NCBI RefSeq assembly: GCF_933775445.1
Contig: NC_065872.1
Span: 16,058,001-16,122,000, forward strand
Length of the DNA: 64,000 nucleotides
Direction: 5' to 3'
Source of the DNA: Argentina anserina
Lineage: Eukaryota > Streptophyta > Magnoliopsida > Rosales > Rosaceae
Both the position numbers and the translations under genes were made by a program. The notes below the pieces were generated by a model, which worked only from the letters and a program-made list of their open reading frames with translations, had not been told where the DNA came from and did no database searches. Of this stretch, positions 1 to 11,683 are shown one piece after another (positions within the stretch are counted from its first letter, which is position 1; every line of letters starts with the position of its first letter).

Positions 1-98
1 ATTAGATATATTAAAATAATTAAATATGTAAACAATGCTACATATTTAAATAAATTAGATATAAATTACATAATTTAATTCATATAATCAAATAAAAA

Positions 99-539
99 TT
101 ATAATATATGATAACACAATGTACTTACTTCCTCCATTAGCGAAGTGCCGCTAGCTATACGTTGTCGTGATGCCGCCAAACATTCGCCCCATTTTTGCAA
201 GAGTAGCTTGAACTTGTTGTAGTGAGAAGCGAGCGCGATTCGGGTCCTTGGCTCCTTCGGAGGTTTCTCACCCGGTGCTAGCACCCAATTTTGCATATAA
301 TCGCCATGAATTGTCTCCCACAATTTGTCCCTCTTTTGTTTGTTACCGTCATATTCATCAATGCTATGACGGACAAAAGTAATGCACATTTGTAAATCTT
401 CGGAATGAAGCCAATGGGTGCCCATTGTTTTGGAAAAAAATGCTAAACGAAAAGAGAGAGGAGATGGAGGAAGATGTGAAATTTGTTGTGCACAAATTGG
501 TGTGAGTTCATAACAAATTGAAGTAGTATTTATAGGCAA
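99..539 (-). CDS. Myb/SANT-like (Harbinger ORF1-type) protein fragment
   Basis: A 146-codon open frame. Its central part (about residues 42-130) resembles the Myb/SANT-like DNA-binding protein found next to PIF/Harbinger transposases and in many plant proteins mis-named 'glutathione S-transferase T3-like'. Visible hallmarks are a WLHSEDLQ start to the first helix, an acidic DEYDGNKQK linker, a DKLWETI helix, the RTRIALASHYNKF segment and a C-terminal LLQKWGECLAAS helix. In active elements this protein brings the transposase to the element ends. No transposase ORF lies nearby and the left window edge is close, so the partner could be outside. The start is uncertain: an internal Met at the MGTHW position would give a more typical N terminus. 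Family assignment rests on recalled pattern only. Confidence 0.45.
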   Translation of the reverse strand: MPINTTSICYELTPICAQQISHLPPSPLSFRLAFFSKTMGTHWLHSEDLQMCITFVRHSIDEYDGNKQKRDKLWETIHGDYMQNWVLAPGEKPPKEPRTRIALASHYNKFKLLLQKWGECLAASRQRIASGTSLMEEVSTLCYHIL

Positions 540-773
540 TTTTTTAGGAGAATTTTGAAATTTTGGGGATTTTTTTACAATTTTTTGGGTTTATTTCTGT
601 TATGATCAGCTGTAGAAAAAGCACATTCTTTTGCATTCGATCAGCAGGTTAAAAATTAACAGAATGCAGTTACTGAGCTACTATCACAAGTTGATGGTCT
701 AATGTATACAAAAGTTGAGTTCAACAACCAATGAGTTGTGCAATCCATTGAATACAATGCTGTCACTATGAAA
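540..773. other. spacer / 3' flank of XCT
   Basis: AT-rich sequence between the Myb-like ORF and the XCT stop codon. The part nearest the stop should be the XCT 3' UTR, since XCT is on the minus strand. No other feature recognised. Confidence 0.4.
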
Positions 774-3700
774 TCAGTCTCCATGGATAGTGTAACGCTC
801 CCATTTCTTCGTCGGATCATATATCTGTCATTACAAAAAGAAATTAACGAATGATTACCCACATCAGCAAAAAGATGTTTGCTCGATCAGTTATATCTAT
901 TTTTATATATAAAGAAATCTGATTCAGCAACTAAGCCTAAGATATGTACTATGAACAAAGAAGTAGCTGAGAAGACTAACAATCAAATTAAAGTGAGAGG
1001 TTGGGGAAGTGCCAAAAGCAGTCAATTGCATATTTTCAAGAAACAGTGACGAGCATCATGCTACTTGTATCAAGCCTGACTCATTACTATCAAGCAAAGT
1101 TTTCAAACCCTTGATTTCAATCTCTCAAGCCTATCAATTCACTTCTCTCCAATTTTCTTGCCATATTAATCTTAAGCTCCTAAATTACTGCCATAATTTA
1201 ATGTCTGTTTATCTGGTTTAGTTAATTAATTTAGATGGATATGTTGAAGTAGCACAGATAGTGCAGAAACACACACGCCAAGTCATTACAGTACTGAACA
1301 TTCAAAAGCACTAAGTGCACTTGTCAGGGAAATTTGTACTCTGTAGAACGATAAGCAGCATGCAGCTATATAAAGCCTAACTCTTGAATTTCCACACACA
1401 CATATATGTAACATACATACACACGTACCTCCCATCTAGAAGCAGGGAAGATATGCTTATTCTTGTCATACCAATGCCTCTCAACAACCTTCCCAGCATG
1501 AGACTGCCAAAAAGAAGAAATCATATGTAAGATAAGAGTAAGCATGTAAATTACAAACACAAGTTGTACAATTGTTTTTCTGACGGAATTTAGTACATAT
1601 CCGCTCATAAAATCTGTGCTAAGTGGCGAATTATTGCATTCAATCTGTGTGCAGAATTATGGACCAACGCATTCTACATTCCTGACATGACAATGTGGAT
1701 TTTTGGCAAAGTGAGCCCTAAGAGGTGATTAATATGTAACAATAGTTTCCTCCTGTGGGTCTTTGTTAATTAGCAACCATTTTCCCTATGGGTAAACACT
1801 TTGTTAGTTTGCAACCATTTGCTATTTGGGGTGAGAATGAATGAAAACTTATGGAATTCAAGAATGTAATCCAAGTCTTCAGTGGTCGATCTGGTCAGAG
1901 ATGATCACTTAAATTGTTTAGGTCAGGCGATGGAAGCGACATGTTTAGGGGAAAAAATGAGGGCATGACATTTACTGGAGAATCAGAGTACATCTTTTGT
2001 AGCTACAAATGACTAGAACTACGGTAACTTGCCTGACCATATAATCAAGAATTAGAATCAATGTACATAATCATTTGTAGATACATACAACTAGGACTAT
2101 GGTCACTTGCCTGACAATATAAACAAGCAGTAGCTTAATGGAATCTAGCAGAATCCCTCATAGAAGAAACACTAAACCCTTTTCTATCCCACATATATGT
2201 TATAGCACATCTGGTAGCATAAAGAAAATGGCTTCACAGAAAAGTAACTTTAAAAGAATAAAGGAGCTGACCAACACGTACAGTGTTCATATCAGATGTT
2301 TCATTTACAATATAATTGGGTAGATGCAGCCAAGATCAGATCAAAGATCCATTACCAGAGCTGGAACGCTAACTAGCATCCAAAATTGCTTAGATACCCA
2401 TCATGATATAAAGCAATAACTTTATTTTAAGGCATGGAAGTTATAATAATCACTTCCAATTCCAGAAAATTGTTTAATTATGATCTAGGATTGGGGAAAC
2501 ACAAAAAACAAAGACCAGGTCCAGGTTAAACCTAACAGACCCATTCTTCAAATTGACCGACTATCATCCAACATTGCCCAGGTTCCCAGCATATATTCCA
2601 CATTGACATATGGGAAGCAGAGAAAGATTTCAAGTCCACAGTACATTAACAGAAATTTAGGGAACTACAGTATACCATGACATTAACTTCAGCTGGTTTA
2701 TGCTTGTGGTTCATTCTCAATATGGAAATTTAATAAATGATACAGTATTACAGATTAATAAAGTAAAAAAAAAATACCTCATCCTTCTCTATCGTAGCAT
2801 CAGCAATTGTTCGCACATCCTCATGCACATCAAAATGAAAAAGCTATGCAAAACACAACAATATTATATTCAGTAAGACTTATAATGAATAAAAATAAAA
2901 TTAACACAACAAGAACTTTTTATTATTACCGGTCCACTTTTGCCCCTTGCCTTGTTTACAATTAGCTCATAAAAACTATGCTGCTGTACTTCCAAATTCA
3001 TGAAAGAAATTATGTGCAATTAGTTAGCAATTATTCAGCAAATCTGACCATAACTCGTAGTAGATACTCTATCAAAATTGTCTTACATGTGGAATGATAA
3101 GATCTTCTTTTACATATAGCAAATTCTCCACTGATGTAGTTCGAACTTCTCGAAACTCAGGAGCAAGTTGCTGCTGAACAGAGCGAAGAAACTCTCCTAT
3201 TTTATCCCCCTTTCGTACCTGAAAGAGTGACCAAGAGACATGAAAATTGATCCCATGCATCCATATTTCAAAGTGATAGGGGACCCAAAAAAGAAACTAT
3301 GTAACTTGAGGATGATTTACTTGCCTGGATCGTCCGCCTATGCCCTGCTCCATCCCAGTAACTGTACGTAATTTGAAGCGGCTCATCTGAATGACAGAAA
3401 AAGAAAAAAGAACATAACAAGAGTTTGTCAGAAAACTTTTACATGGAAAGTGGAGAGAAAGAACAAGACAAGCTAGACTTCAGAATTACTTCGTATCTTC
3501 TCCTGCTCCAGAAACCACTGTTTTCTCAACCTTTCACGCTCAGCTTGTTCCTCCGCCTCCCGCTCACTGAAGAAAATTCATAGCTTAAACACATAATAAA
3601 CTGAGGAAGAGCCAGATGTGCTTGACTGTGAGTGAGAGTAAACCTATCGGGCAGGAAGCTAGTTTCCACAGTAGGATCTTTGCCAAATCTACCAGACCAT

Positions 3701-4738
3701 AATTTTTTATTCTCTGTACTGTCTGCAGAAATCATAATTATATATAAAAAAAAACAGCAATAAGTTTTCAATGCGCATCCATAAACTATAAGGTAAGATT
3801 TCCAGCAAAATGAATCCCCTTCCGACTTGCACATCCGATTAACTTATTTATACATCATGTCATTCATGCATGCAACAGAGTCTAGTCCATATTTACTGAT
3901 AACCACCAGCAACTAAAAGTGCCTAATCAATCTATAAACTTCCACGTCGGTAAGTTCTACAACAGCTATATGGTAGGCTACTATCTGTACTGATATTTTC
4001 TAATCTTAGAGAAAAACGCTCACTCTTTTCACCATCTTCATCCTCACTGCCATCCTCAATGTCATCCGCAAACGACAACCGATTCAACCCCTTAACCTTC
4101 CTCTTCTTCCTCTTCTGTAGCTGAAGCTCCTCCTCTCTAAACACAACAACAACATTCCACAATCAAAATAAAAACACATACACTCGAAAATGGAAAACTA
4201 ACAAAACATAAGCACACTTTCAGAATCTAATAGTAAAAAACCAGTCTACGAATAGCGAACTCACTCTTGTTGAAGCTTCTGGAGCTTCTCCTTCTCCTCC
4301 TCCTCGAGTTTGTTCCGAATATTCACTCTCTGCAAATCCAAATCCACACAGCTTCCATTAGCATCACCTACTCCTCACAAACCAAAAAATCAACACCACC
4401 GCGAGATCAGAACCCTCACCTTCTCGACGTATTGCTCCCTCGTGACCAAACCGACGGTCTCTTTCTTGAACGCCGTCTCAAGAATCTGAAAAGCTCAATC
4501 GAATTAGAATCCACAATTGAAAGTAGAGCAAGGCAAAACAAACCCTAGGATGAAGAAGAAGCGGTGCCTCAGAAGTGCTGGAGCCGAATTGGAGGAGGCC
4601 GGGCTGGCCTTTATCGGAGGCGGACTTGTGTTTGAGCTCTTGGATTTTCTGGCGCTCGGCTTCTCTTTGCTTCTCCAACCGTCGGATCCTCACGGCGTCT
4701 TGGGCCGTGCCGACGTACCCGTCTCCCATACCCGACAT
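774..4738 (-). CDS. XCT: XAP5 CIRCADIAN TIMEKEEPER (XCT), nuclear XAP5-family protein
   Basis: Twelve coding exons on the minus strand: 4738-4568, 4485-4420, 4329-4265, 4136-4024, 3722-3644, 3566-3490, 3386-3325, 3218-3087, 2983-2930, 2843-2778, 1503-1429 and 824-774. They sum to 1011 nt, or 336 aa, about the length I recall for Arabidopsis XCT. The protein starts [20 protein letters not shown], has a Glu/Lys-rich coiled stretch (about residues 80-125) with an RKKRKVKG basic patch, then the conserved XAP5 domain (about 190-336) with [50 protein letters not shown] and HIFPASRWE, ending YTIHGD. XCT is a nuclear protein tied to the plant clock, splicing and small-RNA production. All junctions keep frame. 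Introns 1 and 7 appear to have GC donors. The 5' UTR has a GA repeat. Nothing suggests loss of function. Confidence 0.93.
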
Positions 4739-4750
4739 CGCTCCTCTTCT

Positions 4751-4754
<4 letters not shown>

Positions 4755-4784
<30 letters not shown>
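4755..4784. repeat. (CT)n microsatellite in XCT 5' UTR
   Basis: About 15 CT units, read as GA on the coding strand, 17 nt upstream of the XCT start codon. GA/CT tracts are frequent in plant 5' UTRs and core promoters. Open frames across it are artefacts of the repeat. Confidence 0.9.
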
Positions 4785-4789
<5 letters not shown>

Positions 4790-6262
4790 CGCAGACTACT
4801 GAAATCCGAGTCGGTTCAAAGTAGCGCAGTGAGTCCTATTGCACCGAAATTTTAGATGGAAAAAAAAAACAATTACTACCTGACTGACGAAATTTTAAGA
4901 CCTAAACCTACTATTCTTTATCCACCCAATCCGGCGTTGTTGTCGAGTCAATTAGACATATAAACGATTCATCCCATTTGTTTATACAAAGAGACGACTG
5001 TTGAAGAGGAAGAGGGTTAATTAGGGAAAAGGGTTTCTCCAACATTCTTTCTCGACGTTCGGTCTCTCTTTGTGTAAAAAAATGTATTGAATCTGTTAAT
5101 GCACTGTTTGTTTTTGAAAGCTCGTATGTTTGAGCCTTGATTGTGGTATCAATCAGGTTGAATTTGATCGACTTAGTTTTATAGTATTTTCCTTTGTCCG
5201 GTTTTAGATTTGTGTTTCTGGTGCTAGATCTAATACACCTAATTAGTTATGCGGTACATGTGTTTGCAGTTTCCAACCATCCTAATTTGTTCGTAAACTA
5301 TCGACGTGTTGGTACAGTCTCGTGTTGGATTGTTCGTGGATGATCGAAGCTGAAATGTCATAACATATCTTACACAGAGATACCAAGCCAGGTGTTTCTG
5401 ATCCACCGTCAACAATATTCGTAGAATTGTTTCGTGAACATGTATATTTGCCTCCTTGTGTTTTATTGTTTAAATTGTTATATGTACGCTGTGTGACGGA
5501 TGAGTGAATCACCCCCCAAGTAAACCAGGGTCTGTGTTCAGGATTACTTCAGCTAATTTATTAAGTTATAGTTGACGATTATACATATCATGTTGTATTA
5601 CTTGTATATATGTTTTGTTGCACCCAACCATGCTATTAAAGACATGCCATACAGTCCCATTAGTTCCACTTTCTTTTTTGGCCAAGTACATCACAACTAT
5701 AGCGATCGCGAGCTGCGAGGATGATTTAGTCGAGGCCTGGATTGTAAAAGAACGATCACTTGTCACTCACCGGTTCGGATTTGGGTCCATAAACATGGCA
5801 CTGTCACCGGCCAGGGTTCTTACAGTTGTCTGAGTTTTGGGTTTACATGGCTGTAGTTTGCCCAACTTAAATAAATAAGGAGATGCACGTATGATCTCTC
5901 CATGCTTTGTACTTACAGAATAAGAATGTAAATTAACTTGATGTTCTTCAGTTCTGGTGTCATTCAATCATTAAAAAAAAAGGGTCGAATGCAATACACT
6001 TAATTTTACAATATGTTTGTTCTTCTTCAGTTTCAGTTCTAATTCGATTGAATCATGAAACATATATATACCTATCTCACCGGTTTGTGAAAGTTAATTA
6101 ATTTAATGAATTATTAGACTTCATTTTCTAGTCTAGCTGTTAGTTGTAGCTAGTAACTTAGTAAGTTTAACCTTCGGCCTTTTATAAGTACTAACAGATG
6201 GTTGCACACAGCTAGCTTTCATTTTCTTTTCTCATGTCAAGTGGTAATTCAGGCCAGCTTTA
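4785..6262. other. intergenic, upstream of XCT
   Basis: About 1.5 kb between XCT and the gypsy element. The part next to XCT should hold its promoter. Short ORFs here (for example 5566-5833) show no recognisable family, and I found no repeats or RNA genes. Confidence 0.4.
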
Positions 6263-6798
6263 TGTCACATCACGCCAAACTTAGCCAAATTTTACCTTGA
6301 GCATTCTAGTCGGATCCGGAATACGGCGGAACTCTTTGAAAGATCCTAAAAGGCGCTAGAAGTCTCAAGAAGCTTTGAGACATTTCCGGATTTCTCTAGA
6401 ACCATGGAGAGGCTAAGGGAACTAGATTACTCCAGAATTCTCTAGAATACTCAAGGATCATCTTAGAGTTATGTAGACATGTGTAGACTTGTATAGAGTT
6501 CTCTAGAACTCTCCACATTGTACATAGTCCTAAAAATCTCTAGAACTAGTGAAGTAGGATGAGGAGGCCTATAAATAGCAAGGCACCCCTCTCATTTCAT
6601 CAATCAATCAAGTAAGCAAGCAATCAAGCTATCAAGCATACTTGTAAGTTTTCTTGTTCAATATAAGTTCTCTTTCGAGATATTCTTGTTTGCCTTTCAA
6701 TTGTTCTAGCAGAGCGTTTGCGAGAGTAAAGCTGACTTAGCATAAGAGAGTTGCTAAGGCCGCACGAGTTACATAGCGAAAGAAGTAAGCTCGTGACA
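6263..6798 (+). repeat. 5' LTR of the gypsy element
   Basis: Starts TGTCACATCA and ends CGTGACA, two bases before the primer-binding site. The first 85 bp recur at 11507-11591. It is 536 bp long with a TATA box and a transcript-start-like region in its second half. Confidence 0.88.
6570..6577 (+). promoter_or_regulatory. TATA box of the gypsy 5' LTR
   Basis: TATAAATA in the LTR, about 230 bp before its 3' end, as expected for the U3 promoter. Inferred from motif and position only. Confidence 0.6.
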
Positions 6799-6800
6799 CT

Positions 6801-6812
6801 TGGTATCAGAGC
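6801..6812 (+). other. Primer-binding site (initiator tRNA-Met)
   Basis: TGGTATCAGAGC, the standard plant complement to the 3' end of initiator tRNA-Met, two bases after the LTR. Confidence 0.9.
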
Positions 6813-6843
6813 CGAAGTTCGATCAAGAGGCTAGCCCGACACA

Positions 6844-7800
6844 ATGGCAAAGAATGACAATCATGTTGGTAGTGTTTCCGATGACACACAAGAGAAGGAT
6901 CATGAAGAACTTGTCAACCCGACGGTTCCAAAGAAGGAACGAGTGAAGGACATGTTAGCTGCAATCGACTCACGACAAACTCAAGTGGAAGAGAGCGTGA
7001 GTGGCATGGGAGCCCAGGTGGAAGACTTGGAGGCGGAGGACGCCGCAATCCACACTGCGATCAAGGGAATGATGCTCAAGCTAGAGGAGTTCTTGTGGGG
7101 TGAGATAGACAAAGTTCGCGAGGAGTTCATGGGAGAACTCGCCCGGATGCGTGAAGTGCAAGAAAGGGAGCACAATAGCATGTTTGCATGCATGGAAGAG
7201 ATGCAGGCAGATTCTGCACGCATGGAGGCAATGCAAGCAGATCTTACCCTATGCAAGTGCGCATTAGCCGCGGGGGCTAGCACCAACAGCAGCGTAGAAG
7301 CCAAGTGGATCGAGGTGCCAAAGCCAAAGAGCTTCGGAGGCATGCGCAACGCTCAAGAAGTAGACAACTTCTTATGGGGGCTAGACCAATACTTTGGGGC
7401 CGTAGGCATCAAGGAGGAGGATGCCAAGATAAAGACTGCGACTCTTTATCTCACCGACACCGCCATGTTCTGGTGGAGGAGAAGGTGAGGAGATGTCGAA
7501 AGAGCTATGTGCACCATCTCTACCTTTGATGACTTTGTTAAAGAGCTCAAGAAGCAATTTTATCCTGAGAATGCCGAGGATGAGGCAAGAGCTCGCTTGC
7601 GAAGGCTCAAGCACATGGGGTCTATTAGTGAATACATTAGAGATTTCACTAACTTGGTGCTTGAGATTCCCGACCTATCCGACAAGGATGCTCTCTTCAA
7701 TTTCATGGATGGTCTCCAATCATGGGCCAAGACGAAGCTTAGGCGACATGGAGTGCAAGACCTTGCCACCGCCATAGGAAGCAAATCCAAGAGAGTCTAA
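6844..7800 (+). pseudogene. gypsy gag, interrupted by a stop
   Basis: One reading frame runs from the Met at 6844 to 7800 apart from an in-frame TGA at 7486-7488, just after a tryptophan pair (FWWRRR). Both sides are in the same frame, so this is a nonsense mutation, not a shift. The first part has a charged coiled-coil-like N terminus; the second has the retrotransposon gag core (FYPENAEDEARARL, GSISEYIRDFTNLVLEIPDL). Past 7800 the frame changes. A zinc-knuckle relic near 7950-8005 still shows LCDGPH and RHCPQR but carries two stop codons. Gag would form the particle shell and bind RNA. Confidence 0.85.
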
Positions 7801-8074
7801 CAAGCCCAAGGAGAAGAAGAGCAGCTATGCCAAAGGTGGGGGAGATAAAATCTAATGCAAGGAGAAGCCCCGCCGTGAGACTTACTCGGCAAGGTTCAAG
7901 GATAAAGGCAAGTCAAGGGACATGCGGAGCTTGGACAAGCCAAATGACAACAAGTGATTCCTATGCGATGGTCCGCATTAGGCTAGGCATTGCCCACAAA
8001 GGAGAGCACTAAGCGCACTCTTAGGAAGTCATCAAGGCGAGAGTGAAGCCGAGGGTGGCAATGGAGGTGCACAC

Positions 8075-8446
8075 TTGGGGTCTTTACAGGTGCTCAATGC
8101 AATCCGCTCAACACCCAAGGTCCAAGCCAAAGGTTTGCTCCACACAGACATCACCATATGTGGGAAGCCAACAACGGCGATGCTCGACACGGGAGAAACT
8201 CACAACTTCATTTTCGTTGAAGAGACACGCAAGCTTGGACTCAAGGCAACAAATGAAGGAGGCTCCATTAATGCGGTTAAGTCACTTGCCCGCCCAATAC
8301 AAGGAGTAACTCGAGGAGTCAAGACAAGCGCGGGAACTTGGTATGGGAACCTAGACTTCTCGATAGTTCCGATGGATGACTACAAGGTAGTCTTGGGGTT
8401 GGAATCCATGATCAAGTCAGGCATTCCCGGTGCCATTCGCCAATAG
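8075..8446 (+). pseudogene. gypsy aspartic protease domain
   Basis: An open frame of 123 codons with the retropepsin active-site signature MLDTGETHNF followed by the hydrophobic VVLGLE segment of the second half. In an intact element this domain is part of a gag-pol polyprotein and cuts it. Here it is out of frame with gag upstream and meets a frame change before the reverse transcriptase, so it is a relic. The catalytic Asp-Thr-Gly triad is preserved. Confidence 0.8.
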
Positions 8447-10129
8447 CTTATGCATAATGGATGGCAAAAGATCATGCGTGGTGCCAACAACCCGAAGAGC
8501 AAAGCAAGACATCAAGGTATTGTCGGCATTGCAATTAAAGAAAGTCATTAAGAGGGAAGAGGAGAGCTACTTGGCCATCCTTAGTGAGTTTGATGATGAG
8601 GAGCCAAGGCCGCAAGATGCCATGCCCAAGGAGGTAGCTGCAGTTCTTGAGGAGTTCAAGGATGTATCACCCGCGGAGCTGCCTAAGAGACTACCCTAAG
8701 GAGAGAGATCGACCATGAGATCGAGTTGGAACCAGGGACAAACCCACCCGCCATGGGTGCATACTGCATGACACCTCCCGAGTTAGCGGAGCTAAGGAGG
8801 CAATTGAAAGAGCTTTTAGACGCGGGATTCATTAGACCTTCAAAAGCCCCATTCGGTGCCCCGGTATTGTTCCAAAAGAAGAAGGACGGATCTCTTCGCT
8901 TGTGTATTGACTATAAGGCACTCAATAAGGTGACGGTAAAGAACAAGTACCCTATTCCTCTTATTGCCGATCTCTTTGATCAATTGGGTCATGCACGCTA
9001 CTTCTCAAAGTTAGACCTTCGTACGAGATACTACCAAGTGCGCATTGCGGAAGGAGATGAGCCGAAGACCGCATGCATCACAAGGTATGGTTCTTATGAA
9101 TTTTTTGTCATGCCTTTCGGTCTAACTAATGCACCAGCGACATTTTGCACCTTGATGAACAAATTGTTCCACCCCTACCTTGATCGGTTTGTGGTCGTCT
9201 ACTTGGATGACATAGTGGTGTATAGCAAGACCATGCAAGAGCATGTGGAGCATGTGGAGCATGTGGAGCACTTGCGGGAAGTGCTTAAGGTTTTACGAGA
9301 AAACCAGCTATACATCAAGATGGAAAAGTGCTCATTTGTGAAGCCGGAGGTGTCGTTCTTGGGGCACAAAATCAAGGACGGCAAGCGTATGATGGAGGAT
9401 TGCAAGGTGCATTCCATCCAAGAATGGGAGCCACCCACCAAGATACATGACTTAAGATCTTTTCTCGGGCTAGTTAACTATTATCGCCGCTTTATCAAGG
9501 GATATTCGGCAAGGGCTGCACCTTTAACCTACCTTCTCAAGAAGAACAAGGCATGGGAGTGGACATCAGAATGTCAAGAAGCCTTTGAAGACTTGAACAA
9601 GGCAATATGCGAAGAGCTCGTACTTAGCCTACCGGATCACTCCAAGCTATATGAAATGCACACCAATGCTTCCGACTTTGCCATCGGCGGAATACTCATG
9701 CAAGAGGGGCATCCAATTGCCTATGAGAGTCGGAAGCTTAATGATACGGAGCGGCGCTACACCGTGCAAGAGAAAGAGATGACTGCTATCATCCATTGCC
9801 TTCGAGTGTGGCGACATTACTTGCTTGGGACAAAGTTCGTGATCATGACAGATAATGTAGCAACAAGCTACTTCCAAACTCAAAAGAAGCTAAGTCCAAA
9901 GCAAGCAAGGTGGCAAGTCTTCTTGGCAGAATTTGACTACACCATAGAGTACAAGCCCGGGAAGGCAAACGTGGTTGCAGATGCACTAAGCCGCAAGGCG
10001 GAGTTTGCAAGAATTTCGCAAGTCACTAGCCCATTGCTAAGCAAGATCAAGGAAGGACTAAGGGTAGACCCTCAAGCACAACACGTCATCACCTTAGTGA
10101 AGGAAGGAAAACCCGGAGGTTTTGGCTAG
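8430..10129 (+). pseudogene. gypsy reverse transcriptase and RNase H
   Basis: The linker region (8430-8699, ending [11 protein letters not shown]) and the main frame (8726-10129, 467 codons) are separated by a frameshift near 8695. The main frame has a well-kept reverse transcriptase: [13 protein letters not shown], the SKLDLR metal-binding aspartate, [12 protein letters not shown] and the catalytic YLDD near 9200-9211. Then comes RNase H, with [11 protein letters not shown], a YTVQEKEM glutamate, MTDN and the [14 protein letters not shown] end. A run of three identical 9-bp units just after YLDD adds residues. The frame ends at a stop before integrase. Confidence 0.88.
9242..9268 (+). repeat. 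3 x 9-bp tandem repeat in reverse transcriptase
   Basis: Unit CATGTGGAG three times in perfect copies, encoding EHV-EHV-EHV shortly after the YLDD box. Related elements normally show a single EHVEHL at this place, so it looks like in-frame slippage of two extra units. Confidence 0.8.
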
Positions 10130-11470
10130 ACGACGACCTTCTCTACACGAGAGGCCGCCGTATCTATGTACTAAAGTGGGGAAGCTTACGAAGAGAGCTA
10201 ACCAAGGAATGCCACGATTCCAAATGGGTCGGCCACCCAGGTATGAAACGCACACTTGCCTTGCAAAAGTCCATGTATTATTGGCCTAGGATGCGAGACG
10301 GGGTCAAAGAGTATGTGCGGACATGTCTATTTTGCCAATAAGACAAAGTAGTCCAGCAGCAGCCGGGGGGCTTGCTAGACCCCTTGTCCATTCCCGAAAG
10401 ACCATGGAGAGTGTCTCTATGGACTTCATCACTTGCCTGCCGAAGTCCGAGCAGTTTGGGAGCATCATAGTGGTAGTGGACAGATTCAGCAAGTATGCAA
10501 CCTTCATGGCCGCATCAGCCGACTGCATCGCGGAAGAGACAACAAGGCTATTGCACGCAATGTAGTCAAGCTTTGGGGAGTTCAAAGGAGCATTGTCAGT
10601 GACAGAGACCCGCGATTCACGGGGAGATTTTGGACGGAGCTGTTCAAGGTGCTAGGGACAGACTTCAACTTTTCAACAAGCTTCCATCCACAAAGCGACG
10701 GTCAGACGGAACGCGTCAATGCTCTCTTGAAGCTATACTTGCGGCACTACGTGAGTGCCAATCAAAAGGATTGGGCCAAGCTTCTAGATGTGGCGCTGTT
10801 TTCCTACAACCTGCAACAAAGTGAGGCCACCAACAAAAGTCCTTTTGAGATTGTATTGGGACAGCAGCCTACAACCCCTCTATCCCTTGCCACTCGCTAT
10901 GAAGGGAAGAGTCCAGCCACGTTCAAGTTTGCCAAGTCATGGCATGAGCAAGCGGAGCTAGTTCGAGCGGCATTGCACAACGCTGCCAAGAGGATGAAGA
11001 AGTGGGCGGACAAGAAAAGGAGGCATATCGAGTTCAAGGAAGGCGACCTTGTACTTGTGAAACTCTTGCCACAGCAGTTCAAGGCCTTTAGGAAGGTGCA
11101 CAAGGGCTTGATCCGCAGATATGAAGGGCCGTTTGAAGTTATCAAGTGCATAGGTAAAGCTTCATACAAGCTCAACCTCCCGCCCAAGTTGAAGATACAT
11201 CCGGTCTTCCACGTGAGTATGTTGAAGCCATACAATGAGGACAAGGAAGACCCATCAAGAGGAATATCGCATCGGGCACTTACGGTGGTAATCACCAACT
11301 TCGACAAGGAAGTCGATGAAGTACTCGCAGATCGGGTCATACGACGTCGAGGCGTACCAAGTTACAAAGAGTACCCCATCAAGTGGAGAGGTCTGCCTGA
11401 TACGGAAGCAAGCTGGGAGTCCGAGGATACGCTTTGGCAGTTCAAGGACATGATCCAGCAGTACAATTAA
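10130..11470 (+). pseudogene. gypsy integrase with C-terminal chromodomain
   Basis: The HHCC zinc domain is visible at about 10205-10340 (HDSKWVGHPG, then TCLFCQ) but is followed at once by a TAA stop. The catalytic core changes frame near 10400 and again near 10560: MDFITCLPKS and VVVDRFSKY are in one frame, then VSDRDPRFTGRFW, the second-aspartate region, and FHPQSDGQTERVN in the next. The last frame runs on to 11470 and ends with a chromodomain (YPIKWRGL, then SWESEDTLW), which in chromoviruses guides insertion to chromatin marks. With one stop and two shifts it cannot make an active enzyme. Confidence 0.88.
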
Positions 11471-11491
11471 GTCGATGAGGGCATTGCAGGA

Positions 11492-11506
11492 TTTGGTGGG
11501 GGAGAA
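11492..11506 (+). other. Polypurine tract of the gypsy element
   Basis: TTTGGTGGGGGAGAA directly before the 3' LTR start at 11507; this is the usual plus-strand primer position. Confidence 0.8.
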
Positions 11507-11591
11507 TGTCACATCCGCCAAACTTAGCCAAATTTTACCCTGAGCATTCTAGTCAGATCCGGAATACAGCGAAACTCTTTGGAAGATCCTA
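11507..11591 (+). repeat. Truncated 3' LTR of the gypsy element
   Basis: Matches the first 85 bp of the 5' LTR with five substitutions and one indel, then stops abruptly after GATCCTA. The remaining 450 bp or so are missing, so a deletion removed the end of the element and its target-site duplication. Confidence 0.9.
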
Positions 11592-11683
11592 CCATGTGGG
11601 ATCTCAAACAACAATTAAACATGGATGACACATCTTCCAGTTACTGCTTCCATTGCTGCAAGCTAGAGAAAAGCGAGGGGTAT

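Larger units (their letters stand above)
6263..11591 (+). mobile_element. Degenerate Ty3/gypsy chromovirus retrotransposon
   Basis: Order: 5' LTR, tRNA-Met primer site, gag, aspartic protease, reverse transcriptase, RNase H, integrase, C-terminal chromodomain, polypurine tract, truncated 3' LTR. The chromodomain after integrase and the pol order (integrase last) mark it as a plant chromovirus; I do not assign a clade. It is inactive: a nonsense codon in gag, a shifted and stop-containing zinc-knuckle region, a frameshift before the reverse transcriptase, and a stop plus at least two frameshifts in integrase. Only 85 bp of the 3' LTR remain, so no target-site duplication can be read. Over those 85 bp the two LTRs differ at five positions and one indel, so the insertion is not recent. 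Confidence 0.93.
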
